Virus record (IMG/VR): IMGVR_UViG_3300033153_006853
Location: 1 to 36,652 of that record
Origin: a virus
Strand: one strand, 5' to 3'
Length of the DNA stretch: 36,652 bases
Below are positions 15,576-22,410 of this stretch, one piece after another. Within the stretch, counting starts at the first letter, position 1, and the number at the start of each line of letters is the position of its first letter. The notes under the pieces are model-generated. The model saw only the letters and a list, made by a program, of their open reading frames with translations, did no database searches and was not told where the DNA came from. A program made the translations under genes and the position numbers.

Positions 15576-15785
15576 TTATTTAGCTCCCACATCCTCACTT
15601 GTCTTGTCGCTGTCGCGAGCTAACAGCAGACCAATACCTGCAATGACCGCCGGAATGACCACTGCCCAATCAACAGATGCCATTCCACCTTCTGCCAACT
15701 GGGTAAGAACACTCCCCAGCGCAACCAGAATTGCCCCGAGGCCGGCAACCGTTGTTTTCCAGCTCCGCATCGCTGCACTCTTCAT
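15576..15785 (-). CDS. Small two-span membrane protein, putative holin
   Basis: 69 residues: a basic N-terminus with SWKTTVAGLGAILVALGSVL (first span, about 9-30), a short Asp-containing turn, then WAVVIPAVIAGIGLLLARDS (second span, about 40-57) and a hydrophilic tail with LARDSDKTSEDVGA. The W-K-T-T-x-A-G ... G-L-L-x-A-R-D-x-x-x-x-S-E-x-x-G pattern is common among small phage membrane proteins often listed as holins. Lysis function is not proven; the amidase gene is about 11 kb away. Good ribosome site AAGGAG. Confidence 0.6.
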   Translation of the reverse strand: MKSAAMRSWKTTVAGLGAILVALGSVLTQLAEGGMASVDWAVVIPAVIAGIGLLLARDSDKTSEDVGAK

Positions 15786-15796
15786 CTTACTTCTCC

Positions 15797-16090
15797 TTAA
15801 CGTAAGTGAACTTCTGGAGCTTCTCGTATTCCGACAGCAATAGCATGTCTAGCATCAAATGCTATTACCGATTGAAGTGGTGTTTTCTCCTTCGTAAATC
15901 CCATTACCTCTGTTATTGTTCTCGACTCTATGCTGTCACCATCACGAAAAAGCATGGAGCGGCGAATCTCTGCCGCTCGCAGAGCAGCTATTCGTTTTGG
16001 TAAGTACACTTCTATTTGCACACCCCTACCGAGTGCAACCCACAGTTGCCACCATTCATTTGAGTCTGAGTCTGAGTCTGAGTCTGACAT
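15797..16090 (-). CDS. Hypothetical protein with Ser-Asp repeat N-terminus
   Basis: 97 residues, family not recognised. It begins MSDSDSDSDSNEWWQ, coded by a perfect 6-base tandem repeat, and continues with a compact portion (VQIEVYLPKRIAALRAAEIR, FTKEKTPLQSVIAFD, HAIAVGIREAP). The ATG starts one base after the TAA of the large terminase gene. The repeat makes the number of Ser-Asp units prone to change by slippage. Confidence 0.55.
   Translation of the reverse strand: MSDSDSDSDSNEWWQLWVALGRGVQIEVYLPKRIAALRAAEIRRSMLFRDGDSIESRTITEVMGFTKEKTPLQSVIAFDARHAIAVGIREAPEVHLR
16062..16085. repeat. GAGTCT hexamer, four tandem copies
   Basis: Four exact copies of GAGTCT on the plus strand (AGACTC on the coding strand), followed by a diverged GAC. 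The repeat encodes the Ser-Asp run at the N-terminus of the gene at 15797-16090. The unit is a multiple of three, so copy-number change would not break the frame. Confidence 0.9.
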
Positions 16091-16091
16091 A

Positions 16092-17438
16092 TTACACCAA
16101 CCATTCTTCTACCTTTGTGACGTGCTTCATCACAGGCCATTTGTCCGCAATGTAATAACCGACTGCATCGCTGATGTGTGTGAGAGCATCACCAGGCTGT
16201 TTATTGATTTCACCCGCCGTACCCTCTTTGATGACGACACCTTCTAAATCTAGCACGACGTGAGGAGCGTTATTAGCATCCACAAGCATACGAATCTTCC
16301 CGTCGGCTGTTTTCAGCCTTGAGTTAACTGCGTTAATCCGCACGCGCTCTCGAGGGTTGCTTCTGGCGACTCTAGGATACACACGCCCAGGAAATGCTTG
16401 CTTCAACATGGGTATAAGAATGTCCCAATCACTGCCCATTACCTTTGCAGTTCCCTTTGCGCCCCCTGTTGCATCACCATAGAGCAAAACCCGCCCTTGA
16501 TGCTTTTTCCACTCATCAATTAGTTTGCGACAAATCATCGGCGTATTACTATTATGTGGAATCCAGACCTCGCCGATTACCGCAGTAAAGTTGGGCATCA
16601 CATCTGGCCGATTCCACGTTGGCGGTTTCTCTTGCTCTTGTAGAACAGCGGCCACCCCTGGCGAAACGTTAAAGTCAAAGCAAAATATCAAATCCAGCTT
16701 CGGGTCATAAGACAACGACTCTCGTGCATGCTCGGCTCGCATGAATGTATAATACGCACGGCCAGTGAAGTCTACGAATGAACCTCGGTACTCCTGATTA
16801 AAACTACGTTCGTCCATGTCCGCCTTAGCGGATGCTATTTCATCTGGGTCGATGATTTCCTCACTCGGCCAAATATAATAGCCCCAATCAGTGTTTGCCG
16901 GGTCCTGCGCGAACTGCGCAAGATCGTAATAATGATTGCGACCCTCAGGAACGCCGATCAGCCACGCCCAGCCGGGCCGTCCAGGTGTGCTCAATGCTGG
17001 GCGAATGTGCTCATACCAAACGTTGGGTTTCATATTGCCAATTTCGTCGGCAATAATCCCATCTAGCGGTGGCCCTTCAATGCGCTCTGGGACGTCTAGC
17101 CCCATGACATTGATTTCTGCACCATTGAATAGACGAATGGTCAGCTCGGTCTCGTGTGGCTTTCCGACTATGGCATCGCTGGGAACTAGCAGCTTTGCAT
17201 CGCGCCAGAAAATGTGCTTTGCCTGTGCGTGTGTAGGTGCTGCGAAAACAAACCGACCATCCGGCCAACGCGTTTCGCTCAGGGCCTGCTCAATCAGATA
17301 TCGCTTTGCTAGCTCCGTTTTGCCAGAGCGTCTCCCCGATGGAACCACCCGAAATCGCTTTGTGCTATTCAAAAGCTCTTGCTGGACGGGATGATATCGC
17401 AGTTGTGTCCATCTTGTAGGAGGTTCAGCTATTAGCAT
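16092..17438 (-). CDS. terL: Terminase large subunit
   Basis: 448 residues, full length. ATPase domain: Walker A SGRRSGKT at 34-41, Walker B LDGIIADE at 125-132. Nuclease domain of RNase H type: FCFDFN with Asp255, YGDATGG with Asp322, and GDALTHISDAVGYYI with Asp417 and Asp424. The enzyme cuts concatemeric DNA and drives it through the portal into the prohead. The start has GGAG at 8 bases, and the gene overlaps the small-subunit gene by 14 bases. Confidence 0.92.
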   Translation of the reverse strand: MLIAEPPTRWTQLRYHPVQQELLNSTKRFRVVPSGRRSGKTELAKRYLIEQALSETRWPDGRFVFAAPTHAQAKHIFWRDAKLLVPSDAIVGKPHETELTIRLFNGAEINVMGLDVPERIEGPPLDGIIADEIGNMKPNVWYEHIRPALSTPGRPGWAWLIGVPEGRNHYYDLAQFAQDPANTDWGYYIWPSEEIIDPDEIASAKADMDERSFNQEYRGSFVDFTGRAYYTFMRAEHARESLSYDPKLDLIFCFDFNVSPGVAAVLQEQEKPPTWNRPDVMPNFTAVIGEVWIPHNSNTPMICRKLIDEWKKHQGRVLLYGDATGGAKGTAKVMGSDWDILIPMLKQAFPGRVYPRVARSNPRERVRINAVNSRLKTADGKIRMLVDANNAPHVVLDLEGVVIKEGTAGEINKQPGDALTHISDAVGYYIADKWPVMKHVTKVEEWLV

Positions 17439-18126
17439 CTGGTCTGCTCCGATTGTTTGCCGCGTTCATCTGCGCTCTAACCCGCTCGGCCTTTTCTTCA
17501 ATAGATAACTCATTTGCGTCGTCGGATGTGAGACCTTCGAGCGCATTAAGCTCCTTACGTGCAGATAGTCGCTGCTGCCAGGGCACTGCAGGATTATTTA
17601 TGACATCCCTCAGCCATTGCCTAGATTCCTCGAGGGGGTCGGGCTCATCGCTGGCTGCGTCCGTCTCACCTAGTATTTCTGCAGCTTTCGCTAACGCCTC
17701 GTGACGGGATTCGCTCTCTCTAAACCCACCCTGCCATGCCTGCTCTATGGACGGTTCAACTATCTTCCCAAAACCCACGTTCCACAGCATTTCCATGTGT
17801 GCTTTGCTGCCACCAGCTGCGAGTACAAAAAGAACACTTATGACAGTATCAAAAAACGTGTTCTCATTTGGGTCAAGATCAATCCCCCTAGCAAGACTTG
17901 CCATTGTTGCGTTGCTAGATGCAAGTCGGTCTCCAATTCTGCAAACGCGTCCCTTCAGAACTGCGCGCGTGCTTAGTTCTCCGATTTCCTCCAGCGCGCG
18001 CTTAATTTTGGCGTTGAGCTTCTTCGCCTCATAAGCTGGCGTAAGCCCAGATTCCTTCTCAGGGCGACCACGCTTTCTCTTAGAACGAGGTGGCGGCTTT
18101 TTCTTTGTTTTTACCTCCGCCGTCAT
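17425..18126 (-). CDS. terS: Terminase small subunit, putative
   Basis: 233 residues from ATG 18126. The frame is open for 34 more codons upstream, but that part runs through a likely promoter and is rejected. The N-terminus is very basic (KTKKKPPPRSKRKRGRPEKE), with an AT-hook-like RGRP. The middle is helical (AYEAKKLNAKIKRALEEIG ... FFDTVISVLFVLAAGG), and the C-terminus is acidic then basic. Position and the 14-base overlap with the large terminase are the main support. I do not see a clear family motif, so a different DNA-binding protein is possible. Confidence 0.5.
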   Translation of the reverse strand: MTAEVKTKKKPPPRSKRKRGRPEKESGLTPAYEAKKLNAKIKRALEEIGELSTRAVLKGRVCRIGDRLASSNATMASLARGIDLDPNENTFFDTVISVLFVLAAGGSKAHMEMLWNVGFGKIVEPSIEQAWQGGFRESESRHEALAKAAEILGETDAASDEPDPLEESRQWLRDVINNPAVPWQQRLSARKELNALEGLTSDDANELSIEEKAERVRAQMNAANNRSRPDANS

Positions 18127-18187
18127 TCTATACTCAAAACAAAACTGCAACTTAGAAAAAATAGAGTTTACACCTCTCCTCACCTCT

Positions 18188-18216
18188 ATTATAGGCAACC
18201 ACTTGTAGCTTAACAG
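18188..18216 (-). promoter_or_regulatory. Candidate sigma-70-type promoter upstream of terminase
   Basis: On the minus strand a perfect TATAAT (18193..18188) lies 17 bases downstream of CTGTTA (18216..18211), which matches TTGACA at three of six positions. It falls in the 158-base gap ahead of the terminase genes, the first gene-free stretch before the long head/tail operon. The leader then holds GAGGTG twice (GAGGTGAGGAGAGGTG). The match is by eye; activity is inferred. Confidence 0.45.
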
Positions 18217-18284
18217 TTTTTCTAACACTTAGCTATCGACATAAGTCCTTTACCCCACAAAGACTTAAAATTTTGGAATTTTTT

Positions 18285-18995
18285 TTATTTTTCATACCTG
18301 GAAGGCCGAAAAAGGCGTCTAACCGAAATCCCGAATATTTTCCGCACCCATCTATCAGCTCTTATCCATTTCCCGCCAGTTTTCAGCGCACCTACGAGTC
18401 CAACAATATGCTGCCCAGTCAATCTATTCACACTCCGGAGTATAACCTCATCGTCCCTTCCACCAAACTCAATAAACACCGCACCACCATCACTTCCTTC
18501 AGCAGCCTCTTCCATTGCCGTCAATATATCTATAAGCGTCCCCCTGTGCAAACACACAGAGCCCACCCTGGCCTTCTTCCGCGCTTCTTTCATAGCATCC
18601 TGCCACTTGAGAAACCCTCCCCTCACAGGTCTACCTTCCACACGCTGTATCTTTCTTTTCCCCACCGTCGTAAACTCTACACCCTCCGCGCTGCACTTCG
18701 TTATTTTACAATACCCACGCCCACCCCCAGCAGACCCTACGGCCCTCATATTCCTAACCGCTGTATCAACAACATCTAGTTCTACCGATACATCCATTCC
18801 TTCAACATTCTCATCCCCCGCCACCTCTGGAAACCTTACCCTCTCCGTGTCTACCGGCCCGACAGCCATAAGACACCGCCCGTTTGTCGCTACGCTCGAC
18901 CCATCATACGCAAAATGTACGCATGACCTAATCCGGTCCTTCGGATCCTTCGACGCCACTTTCCGAACTGTTAGGTTCCCTCTACTAAACAGCAT
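18285..18995 (-). CDS. Sliding-clamp-like protein, putative
   Basis: 236 residues. The segment RSCVHFAYDGSSVATNGRCLMAV (about 24-46) closely follows the beta-clamp pattern V-x-x-x-x-D-G-x-x-V-A-T-D-G-x-x-L. Two later beta-rich repeats (YCKITKCSAEGVEFTTVG; GGAVFIEFGGRDDEVILRSV) and the aromatic/basic end fit a DnaN-like clamp of reduced size. I choose ATG 18995 (AAGGAGG, 8 bases) over TTG 19001. Clamps tether DNA polymerase. T4 also uses its clamp to activate late transcription with a phage sigma factor, and here a sigma gene lies about 1 kb upstream. Clamp identity is moderate at best. Confidence 0.45.
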   Translation of the reverse strand: MLFSRGNLTVRKVASKDPKDRIRSCVHFAYDGSSVATNGRCLMAVGPVDTERVRFPEVAGDENVEGMDVSVELDVVDTAVRNMRAVGSAGGGRGYCKITKCSAEGVEFTTVGKRKIQRVEGRPVRGGFLKWQDAMKEARKKARVGSVCLHRGTLIDILTAMEEAAEGSDGGAVFIEFGGRDDEVILRSVNRLTGQHIVGLVGALKTGGKWIRADRWVRKIFGISVRRLFRPSRYEK

Positions 18996-18997
18996 CC

Positions 18998-19072
18998 TCA
19001 AAGCCTCCTTCCCGCGAGCAAGCCCGCCCTGAGTGTCTCATTCTCATAGTGTGACACTGCCTCGCGTTTCAC
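18998..19072 (-). CDS. Micro-gene (24 aa) between two coupled genes
   Basis: A GTG at 19072 overlaps the stop of the preceding gene as GTGA and has AGGAGG exactly 8 bases upstream. The frame reads MKREAVSHYENETLRAGLLA then GRRL and stops two bases before the next ATG. The product is too short for family recognition. The start signals are as good as those of any gene here. It could be a real peptide or a translational bridge keeping ribosomes moving to the clamp-like gene. Confidence 0.45.
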   Translation of the reverse strand: MKREAVSHYENETLRAGLLAGRRL

Positions 19073-19380
19073 CTTGAAAACCTCCTAAAGCTTGTTACCT
19101 TCTCCAGCTTCCACCCTTCCCTTCGCAGCTTTTTTATCCCTCTGCGCCACACTCCATCATCCACTCGCCACACACGTACAAGCCGCCAGCCGAGCCGATT
19201 CTCTCTGATCGCATTCTCAATATCAATCCCAAATACCTCTAATGTCTTGTTCACACCTTCACTAATCCGAAATGGGCATGCGACCATTAATTCCTTAATT
19301 CGCACATCATATCTAACCGCAAATACGAGGCGAGATCCACCGTCTCCCCAACTGCTCCGTACTATGTACTTTTTTCTCAT
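19069..19380 (-). CDS. Hypothetical basic protein (103 aa)
   Basis: Family not recognised. ATG 19380 is chosen because GGAGG lies 8 bases upstream; an ATG 15 bases earlier has no site. The product is basic and rich in Arg/Val/Trp (KKYIVRSSWGDGGSRLVFAV, IRENRLGWRLVRVWRVDDG, WRRGIKKLRREGWKLEKV). It is the first gene downstream of the repeat array, so its expression may be set by that region. Confidence 0.55.
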   Translation of the reverse strand: MRKKYIVRSSWGDGGSRLVFAVRYDVRIKELMVACPFRISEGVNKTLEVFGIDIENAIRENRLGWRLVRVWRVDDGVWRRGIKKLRREGWKLEKVTSFRRFSR

Positions 19381-19395
19381 TGGAAGTACCTCCAT

Positions 19396-19786
19396 CCCCC
19401 ATCTAAAACGCCCTCCTCCAGAGGGGAGGGTACCCTCTCTTCAAATTAACTAATTCCCTCCTTGCGCGTAAGAGCTGAAAGAAAACGCCCTCACTCATAG
19501 GGGCTCCCCTAAAATCCTCTCTCCCCATCTAAAACGCCCTCGCTCATAGAGGTGTAAAGAGGGGTCCCCCCCTCTACTCTATATGAGGGCGTTTTGTCTA
19601 AAATGCCCTCATGCATAGGGGTCCCCGCCTCCACAACTATAGTCACCACAAGCACTTACATGAATCTCCCCAACTACCGGAAAAACATCCAAAACGCCCT
19701 CATGTGGTTTCTCTCCGCCTCCCAGCTTCCCGACTTTCCCCAAAGTTAGTACTATAACTAATATTAGAAACCTAAAATCAATACCA
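19396..19786. promoter_or_regulatory. Gene-free control region, origin-like or operator-like
   Basis: About 390 bases without a convincing gene, the longest such stretch in the window. It holds six of the seven copies of an 11-base repeat, with the seventh just past its right edge. It also holds a large composite hairpin and an AT-rich segment (about 19742-19790) with the palindrome CTAATATTAG at 19758-19767. Iteron-like repeats around an AT-rich element recall a replication origin. Repeats in both orientations near a sigma gene also fit a binding array for a regulator. A possible minus-strand -10 (TATAGT, 19756..19751) has TTGATT 19 bases upstream, which is weak. Confidence 0.55.
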
Positions 19787-19802
19787 TTATCGAGGGCGTT
19801 TT
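19405..19802. repeat. Array of seven GAGGGCGTTTT repeats, mixed orientation
   Basis: Copies written as AAAACGCCCTC on the plus strand: 19405-19415, 19482-19492, 19531-19541, 19600-19610 (one change, AAAATGCCCTC) and 19691-19701. Inverted copies GAGGGCGTTTT: 19585-19595 and 19792-19802. A degenerate copy (AAAACGCTCCCC) is at 19907-19918 inside a gene. Copies at 19482, 19531, 19585 and 19600 share further flanking sequence, CTAT then 3-6 bases before GAGGGC. Start-to-start distances are 77, 49, 54, 15, 91 and 101 bases, so it is not a simple tandem array and not CRISPR. Confidence 0.85.
19531..19595. terminator. Large inverted-repeat hairpin, possible bidirectional terminator
   Basis: Two inverted copies of the array repeat form the outer stem: AAAACGCCCTC at 19531-19541 against GAGGGCGTTTT at 19585-19595. 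The stem extends imperfectly through CATAGAG against CTCTATA. The middle has a second perfect stem, AGAGGGG with CCCCTCT, around a 3-4 base loop. A GC-rich stem flanked by A4 and T4 is the form of a bidirectional intrinsic terminator, but the T-run is only four long. It could equally be a structured operator. Confidence 0.45.
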
Positions 19803-20080
19803 GACCACACATCCCACCAGCCCCAAAATATCACCCAACCGTCCGACCACCCCCAAAAATCCCATTTCCCATCACTCGCCACTCTGCCCACAAAAAGATA
19901 TTCCTCAAAACGCTCCCCGCCATCCCCGCCATCGCCGCCATCGCAGCCGCCGCCACCACCACCATGTACGAGCACGGGTTCACATCCAGGATTGAGCACC
20001 CGAACAATCAGACGTTTAGAGGTCATAATACGCCCACGCATACTCCCATTCACACACCGCCCCATGTACTTAATTTTCAC
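19787..20080 (-). CDS. Hypothetical Gly-rich protein (97 aa)
   Basis: Not recognised. GTG 20080 overlaps the stop of the sigma gene as GTGA. The product begins MKIKYMGRCVNGSMRGRIMT, has a Gly/Asp low-complexity stretch (GGGGGGCDGGDGGDGG) coded by 9-base GATGGCGG(C/G)-type repeats, and ends very Trp-rich (WDFWGWSDGW ... FWGWWDVW). The last codons lie beside the inverted array copy at 19792-19802, so the 3' end is also regulatory-like DNA. The odd composition makes the C-terminal half doubtful. Confidence 0.45.
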   Translation of the reverse strand: MKIKYMGRCVNGSMRGRIMTSKRLIVRVLNPGCEPVLVHGGGGGGCDGGDGGDGGERFEEYLFVGRVASDGKWDFWGWSDGWVIFWGWWDVWSKRPR

Positions 20081-20676
20081 CCTGACGCACCCCCACCTCG
20101 TATCTTGCTAATTGCCGACCCTTTTAGTCTCCGCACATCAGCTACACCAATCCCCATCTTCCGCGCTGCTCTAGCATCTCCAAACTTAACTGAATAATGC
20201 AGAGCATCCCACTCAACATCTAACAAATCTAGCCTTTTCCCTCGAGTCGACGCCTTCGCCTCCATCTCCGCACCCGCCCCCGACTCTGCCGCTTCTACCA
20301 CTTCCGCCAAAACAGCGCGGGCACGCTCACCGCTAACGCCAATCTTCGCCGCTTCAACATTCCAATTAACATCTTTTACATCAACCCCCAGCTCTGCTGC
20401 ACGCCCTCTCATTTTCTTCCAAACAGACCTCACCCCTCTCCGTAGAGTGTCACCTCTTCTAAGCTCGCTGAGCATTGCCGCCTCGATGATAATAGTGGCC
20501 CACGTAGAAAACCTAACGCCCTTCCCACCAGAAAATGTCCTGGCGGCCTCCACCAGACCCAAGTATCCCGCAGCTATAACATCATCTCTGTTGCTCAAAC
20601 CATGCCCAGCGCTCCGCAAAAGACGCTTCCCAACTGCCCCCACCAATCCTAAATGTTTTTCAATGCGAATGGTCAT
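20077..20676 (-). CDS. RNA polymerase sigma factor, sigma-70 family (phage-encoded)
   Basis: 199 residues. Region 2 is clear at about 6-75: HLGLVGAVGKRLLRS, NRDDVIAAGYLGLVEAARTF and GVRFSTWATIIIEAAMLSEL, matching the D-D-(L/V)-x-Q/A-x-G-x-x-G-L ... F-x-x-x-x-G-x-x-F-S-T-W-A core that binds polymerase and melts the -10. Residues about 85-125 could be a shortened region 3 (AAKIGVSGERARAVL). Residues 150-193 look like region 4 with a helix-turn-helix (DARAARKMGIGVADVRRLKG). It would redirect host RNA polymerase to phage promoters. It lies upstream of the repeat array and the head operon, suggesting control of middle or late genes. Promoter sequence unknown. Confidence 0.8.
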   Translation of the reverse strand: MTIRIEKHLGLVGAVGKRLLRSAGHGLSNRDDVIAAGYLGLVEAARTFSGGKGVRFSTWATIIIEAAMLSELRRGDTLRRGVRSVWKKMRGRAAELGVDVKDVNWNVEAAKIGVSGERARAVLAEVVEAAESGAGAEMEAKASTRGKRLDLLDVEWDALHYSVKFGDARAARKMGIGVADVRRLKGSAISKIRGGGASG

Positions 20677-20857
20677 TCTTTATCTGCCGCAAAGCTTCTT
20701 CCACCACCCCAGGATGCCTCACGTGACTCTCAACCTCCCGTCCTTCGGGTCCTATAAGCGTCACAACCTGAGCTCCCGCCAGAATTGGCCTCTTGCAAAA
20801 GAAGCACCGCCGTTCCGCACCTTTCCGAACTAAACTTCTCCAGTCAATGTCATTCAT
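20660..20857 (-). CDS. Small zinc-knuckle protein (65 aa)
   Basis: MNDIDWRSLVRKGAERRCFF contains the first Cys of a CxxC (RRCFFCKRPI). After GAQVVTLIGPEGREVESHVRH, the two His residues could complete a zinc site. No family known. GGAG at 7 bases precedes the ATG, and the ATG is 1 base past the preceding stop. Its end overlaps the sigma gene start by 17 bases, so the two are co-translated. A zinc-binding partner or regulator of the sigma factor is possible, with position as the only evidence. Confidence 0.6.
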   Translation of the reverse strand: MNDIDWRSLVRKGAERRCFFCKRPILAGAQVVTLIGPEGREVESHVRHPGVVEEALRQIKNDHSH

Positions 20858-21063
20858 TCTACTACTCCTATTTCATCAAACTCAACCACGCGTGCCTTTA
20901 TTCCCAATCGCCGTTTCATTCTATCTACGCTTCTCAACGCTTCGCCAGGATGTCTGTATATCTGGTGGCGAAATCCCACGAAGTTCTCATTGCTGCATCT
21001 ATGACACTCTGCGAACGGCGTCCCCACCCCATCTACCAAAAACTCGACTAGATATATCTTCAT
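20854..21063 (-). CDS. Hypothetical protein (69 aa)
   Basis: Begins MKIYLVEFLVDGVGTPFAEC, then CHRCSNENFVGFRHQIY, RHPGEALRSVDRMKRRLG and KARVVEFDEIGVVE. A C-x-x-C and several His residues suggest metal binding; the alternating hydrophobics suggest an alpha/beta fold. Not recognised. AAAGGCTT precedes the ATG. It is the last small gene between the methyltransferase and the sigma factor. Confidence 0.55.
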   Translation of the reverse strand: MKIYLVEFLVDGVGTPFAECHRCSNENFVGFRHQIYRHPGEALRSVDRMKRRLGIKARVVEFDEIGVVE

Positions 21064-21069
21064 AAGCCT

Positions 21070-22410
21070 TTATATCCTTCTAACCCGCCGACCCACACGT
21101 TTCACACGCCTCCTGCCCGTGCCCGCGAATTGCCTCCTTGCATATTCGATTCTCTTTCGTGCAATTTCGCAGTATTCTTTATTTAACTCTATACCAATGA
21201 AGTTAAACCCCTCTTCAATACAAGCCATACCAGTTGTGCCGCTGCCCATGAATGGGTCTAATACCGTTCCGCCCGGTGGGGTAATGAGACGCACTAGATA
21301 CCGCATAAGCGATAGTGGCTTGACTGTTGGATGATTATTCCTAACTCGCACAACTCGGTTTATGCCCCCTTTATCGTACTTATCGTCTCCCCGCTTTATA
21401 GCTCCTTGAGCTCCTCCAGACATTCCATACAGCCGTTTGTCTATGCTTCCAAGCCCGGCTTCCCGCTCTTTCCGCGACGCCTTCGCGCAGTAGAAGAAGC
21501 GGGAGGCACCGCCACCGCCCAAATCCAAATTGAAATAATTCGTATTGCGCCCCGGAACCCACGGTATTACTCCCATCGACGAGCGTTGTTTATCGCGTTT
21601 ATCGCGTTTTGTAGGTTTCCCCGTTTTCTGATAACCACTCTGCTTATCTAGCATTCGCCCCGCTTCTTCGTCGAGGATAACGTTCGCGGGCTGGCGTCCT
21701 CGCCTTGTCTTAGTTTTACCAGAATCTTTCCAGTTCTCACGACATTCCGCAAAAGGTCCGTTACGCAGATGGACAGTTATCTCGTCGGATCCAACTCTGC
21801 ATCCATCTATATTAATAGCACCCGTCCCCCATCTTAGCACATTCGTGGCGATGTTTTTGTTCCAGAGTGGACTCCGCGCAAGACATATAGGCTCATTGGC
21901 AGGTTTGAGTCCTGTGCCCCAGCCGTCCCATTGCTTCGCGGCGGGGGTGGCGGGGAGGGTGACATCTGCGCTAACTTCTTTGCGTGGGCCAACTCGCAGC
22001 TTTAGCGCGTTGCCGCCGCCCTGAATCATTGTCCGCTTCCCCACCACTTCCCGCTTCACCCCCGCTGCTTTATCAATTGCCTTGCTGATATCTAGCGATT
22101 TTGGAAATCCACTGCCATATATCCACTGTATTTGATCCCGTATCTCGAATCCCGCGTCCTCGATAGCGCAGGCCATTCGGTGATAAGTTCGCGTCCCGCC
22201 GAAAGAAAGCAGGTGGCCGCCGGGCTTTAGAATGCGCAGAACTTCCGCCCACATTTTAACATTGTTAGCAATGCCGGTTTTGTCCCATTCCTTCCCCATA
22301 AAGCCGAGTTCGTATGGTGGGTCTGTCACAACCGCATCAGCAATGTGCCCAGTCATTTCTAACATAATTTCTAGGCAGTCACCGTGAATAATGTTAAACG
22401 AATCTTGCAT
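21070..22410 (-). CDS. DNA methyltransferase, beta class (N6-adenine or N4-cytosine)
   Basis: 446 residues from ATG 22410, which has AAAGGA at 7 bases; 28 in-frame codons upstream overlap another gene and are left out. Motif IV DPPY lies at 30-33 after GDCLEIM, and motif I DPFMGSGTTG at 385-394. DPPY before FxGxG marks the beta class. Between them is a long target-recognition part with ANVILDEEAGRMLDKQSG and HPTVKPLSLMRYLVRLI before motif I. The C-terminus is Arg/Lys-rich. Such phage enzymes modify phage DNA to evade host restriction. No cognate restriction gene is visible. Target sequence unknown. Confidence 0.85.
   Translation of the reverse strand: MQDSFNIIHGDCLEIMLEMTGHIADAVVTDPPYELGFMGKEWDKTGIANNVKMWAEVLRILKPGGHLLSFGGTRTYHRMACAIEDAGFEIRDQIQWIYGSGFPKSLDISKAIDKAAGVKREVVGKRTMIQGGGNALKLRVGPRKEVSADVTLPATPAAKQWDGWGTGLKPANEPICLARSPLWNKNIATNVLRWGTGAINIDGCRVGSDEITVHLRNGPFAECRENWKDSGKTKTRRGRQPANVILDEEAGRMLDKQSGYQKTGKPTKRDKRDKQRSSMGVIPWVPGRNTNYFNLDLGGGGASRFFYCAKASRKEREAGLGSIDKRLYGMSGGAQGAIKRGDDKYDKGGINRVVRVRNNHPTVKPLSLMRYLVRLITPPGGTVLDPFMGSGTTGMACIEEGFNFIGIELNKEYCEIARKRIEYARRQFAGTGRRRVKRVGRRVRRI

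Noticed and set aside
18235-18290. Hairpin plus T-run read as a plus-strand terminator
   Set aside because: The stem (AAGTC...GACTT) is imperfect and about 12 bases separate it from the T-run; there are no plus-strand genes to terminate. On the minus strand no T-run follows.
19405-19802. CRISPR array
   Set aside because: Repeats are only 11 bases, occur in both orientations and have irregular spacing; no cas operon is present. The Cas4-like nuclease belongs to a phage recombination module.
19609-19812. A 67-codon minus-strand open frame through the repeat region
   Set aside because: It spans two copies of the array repeat, overlaps the upstream gene by 26 bases, has no proper ribosome site and reads as low-complexity. 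The region is better explained as control DNA.
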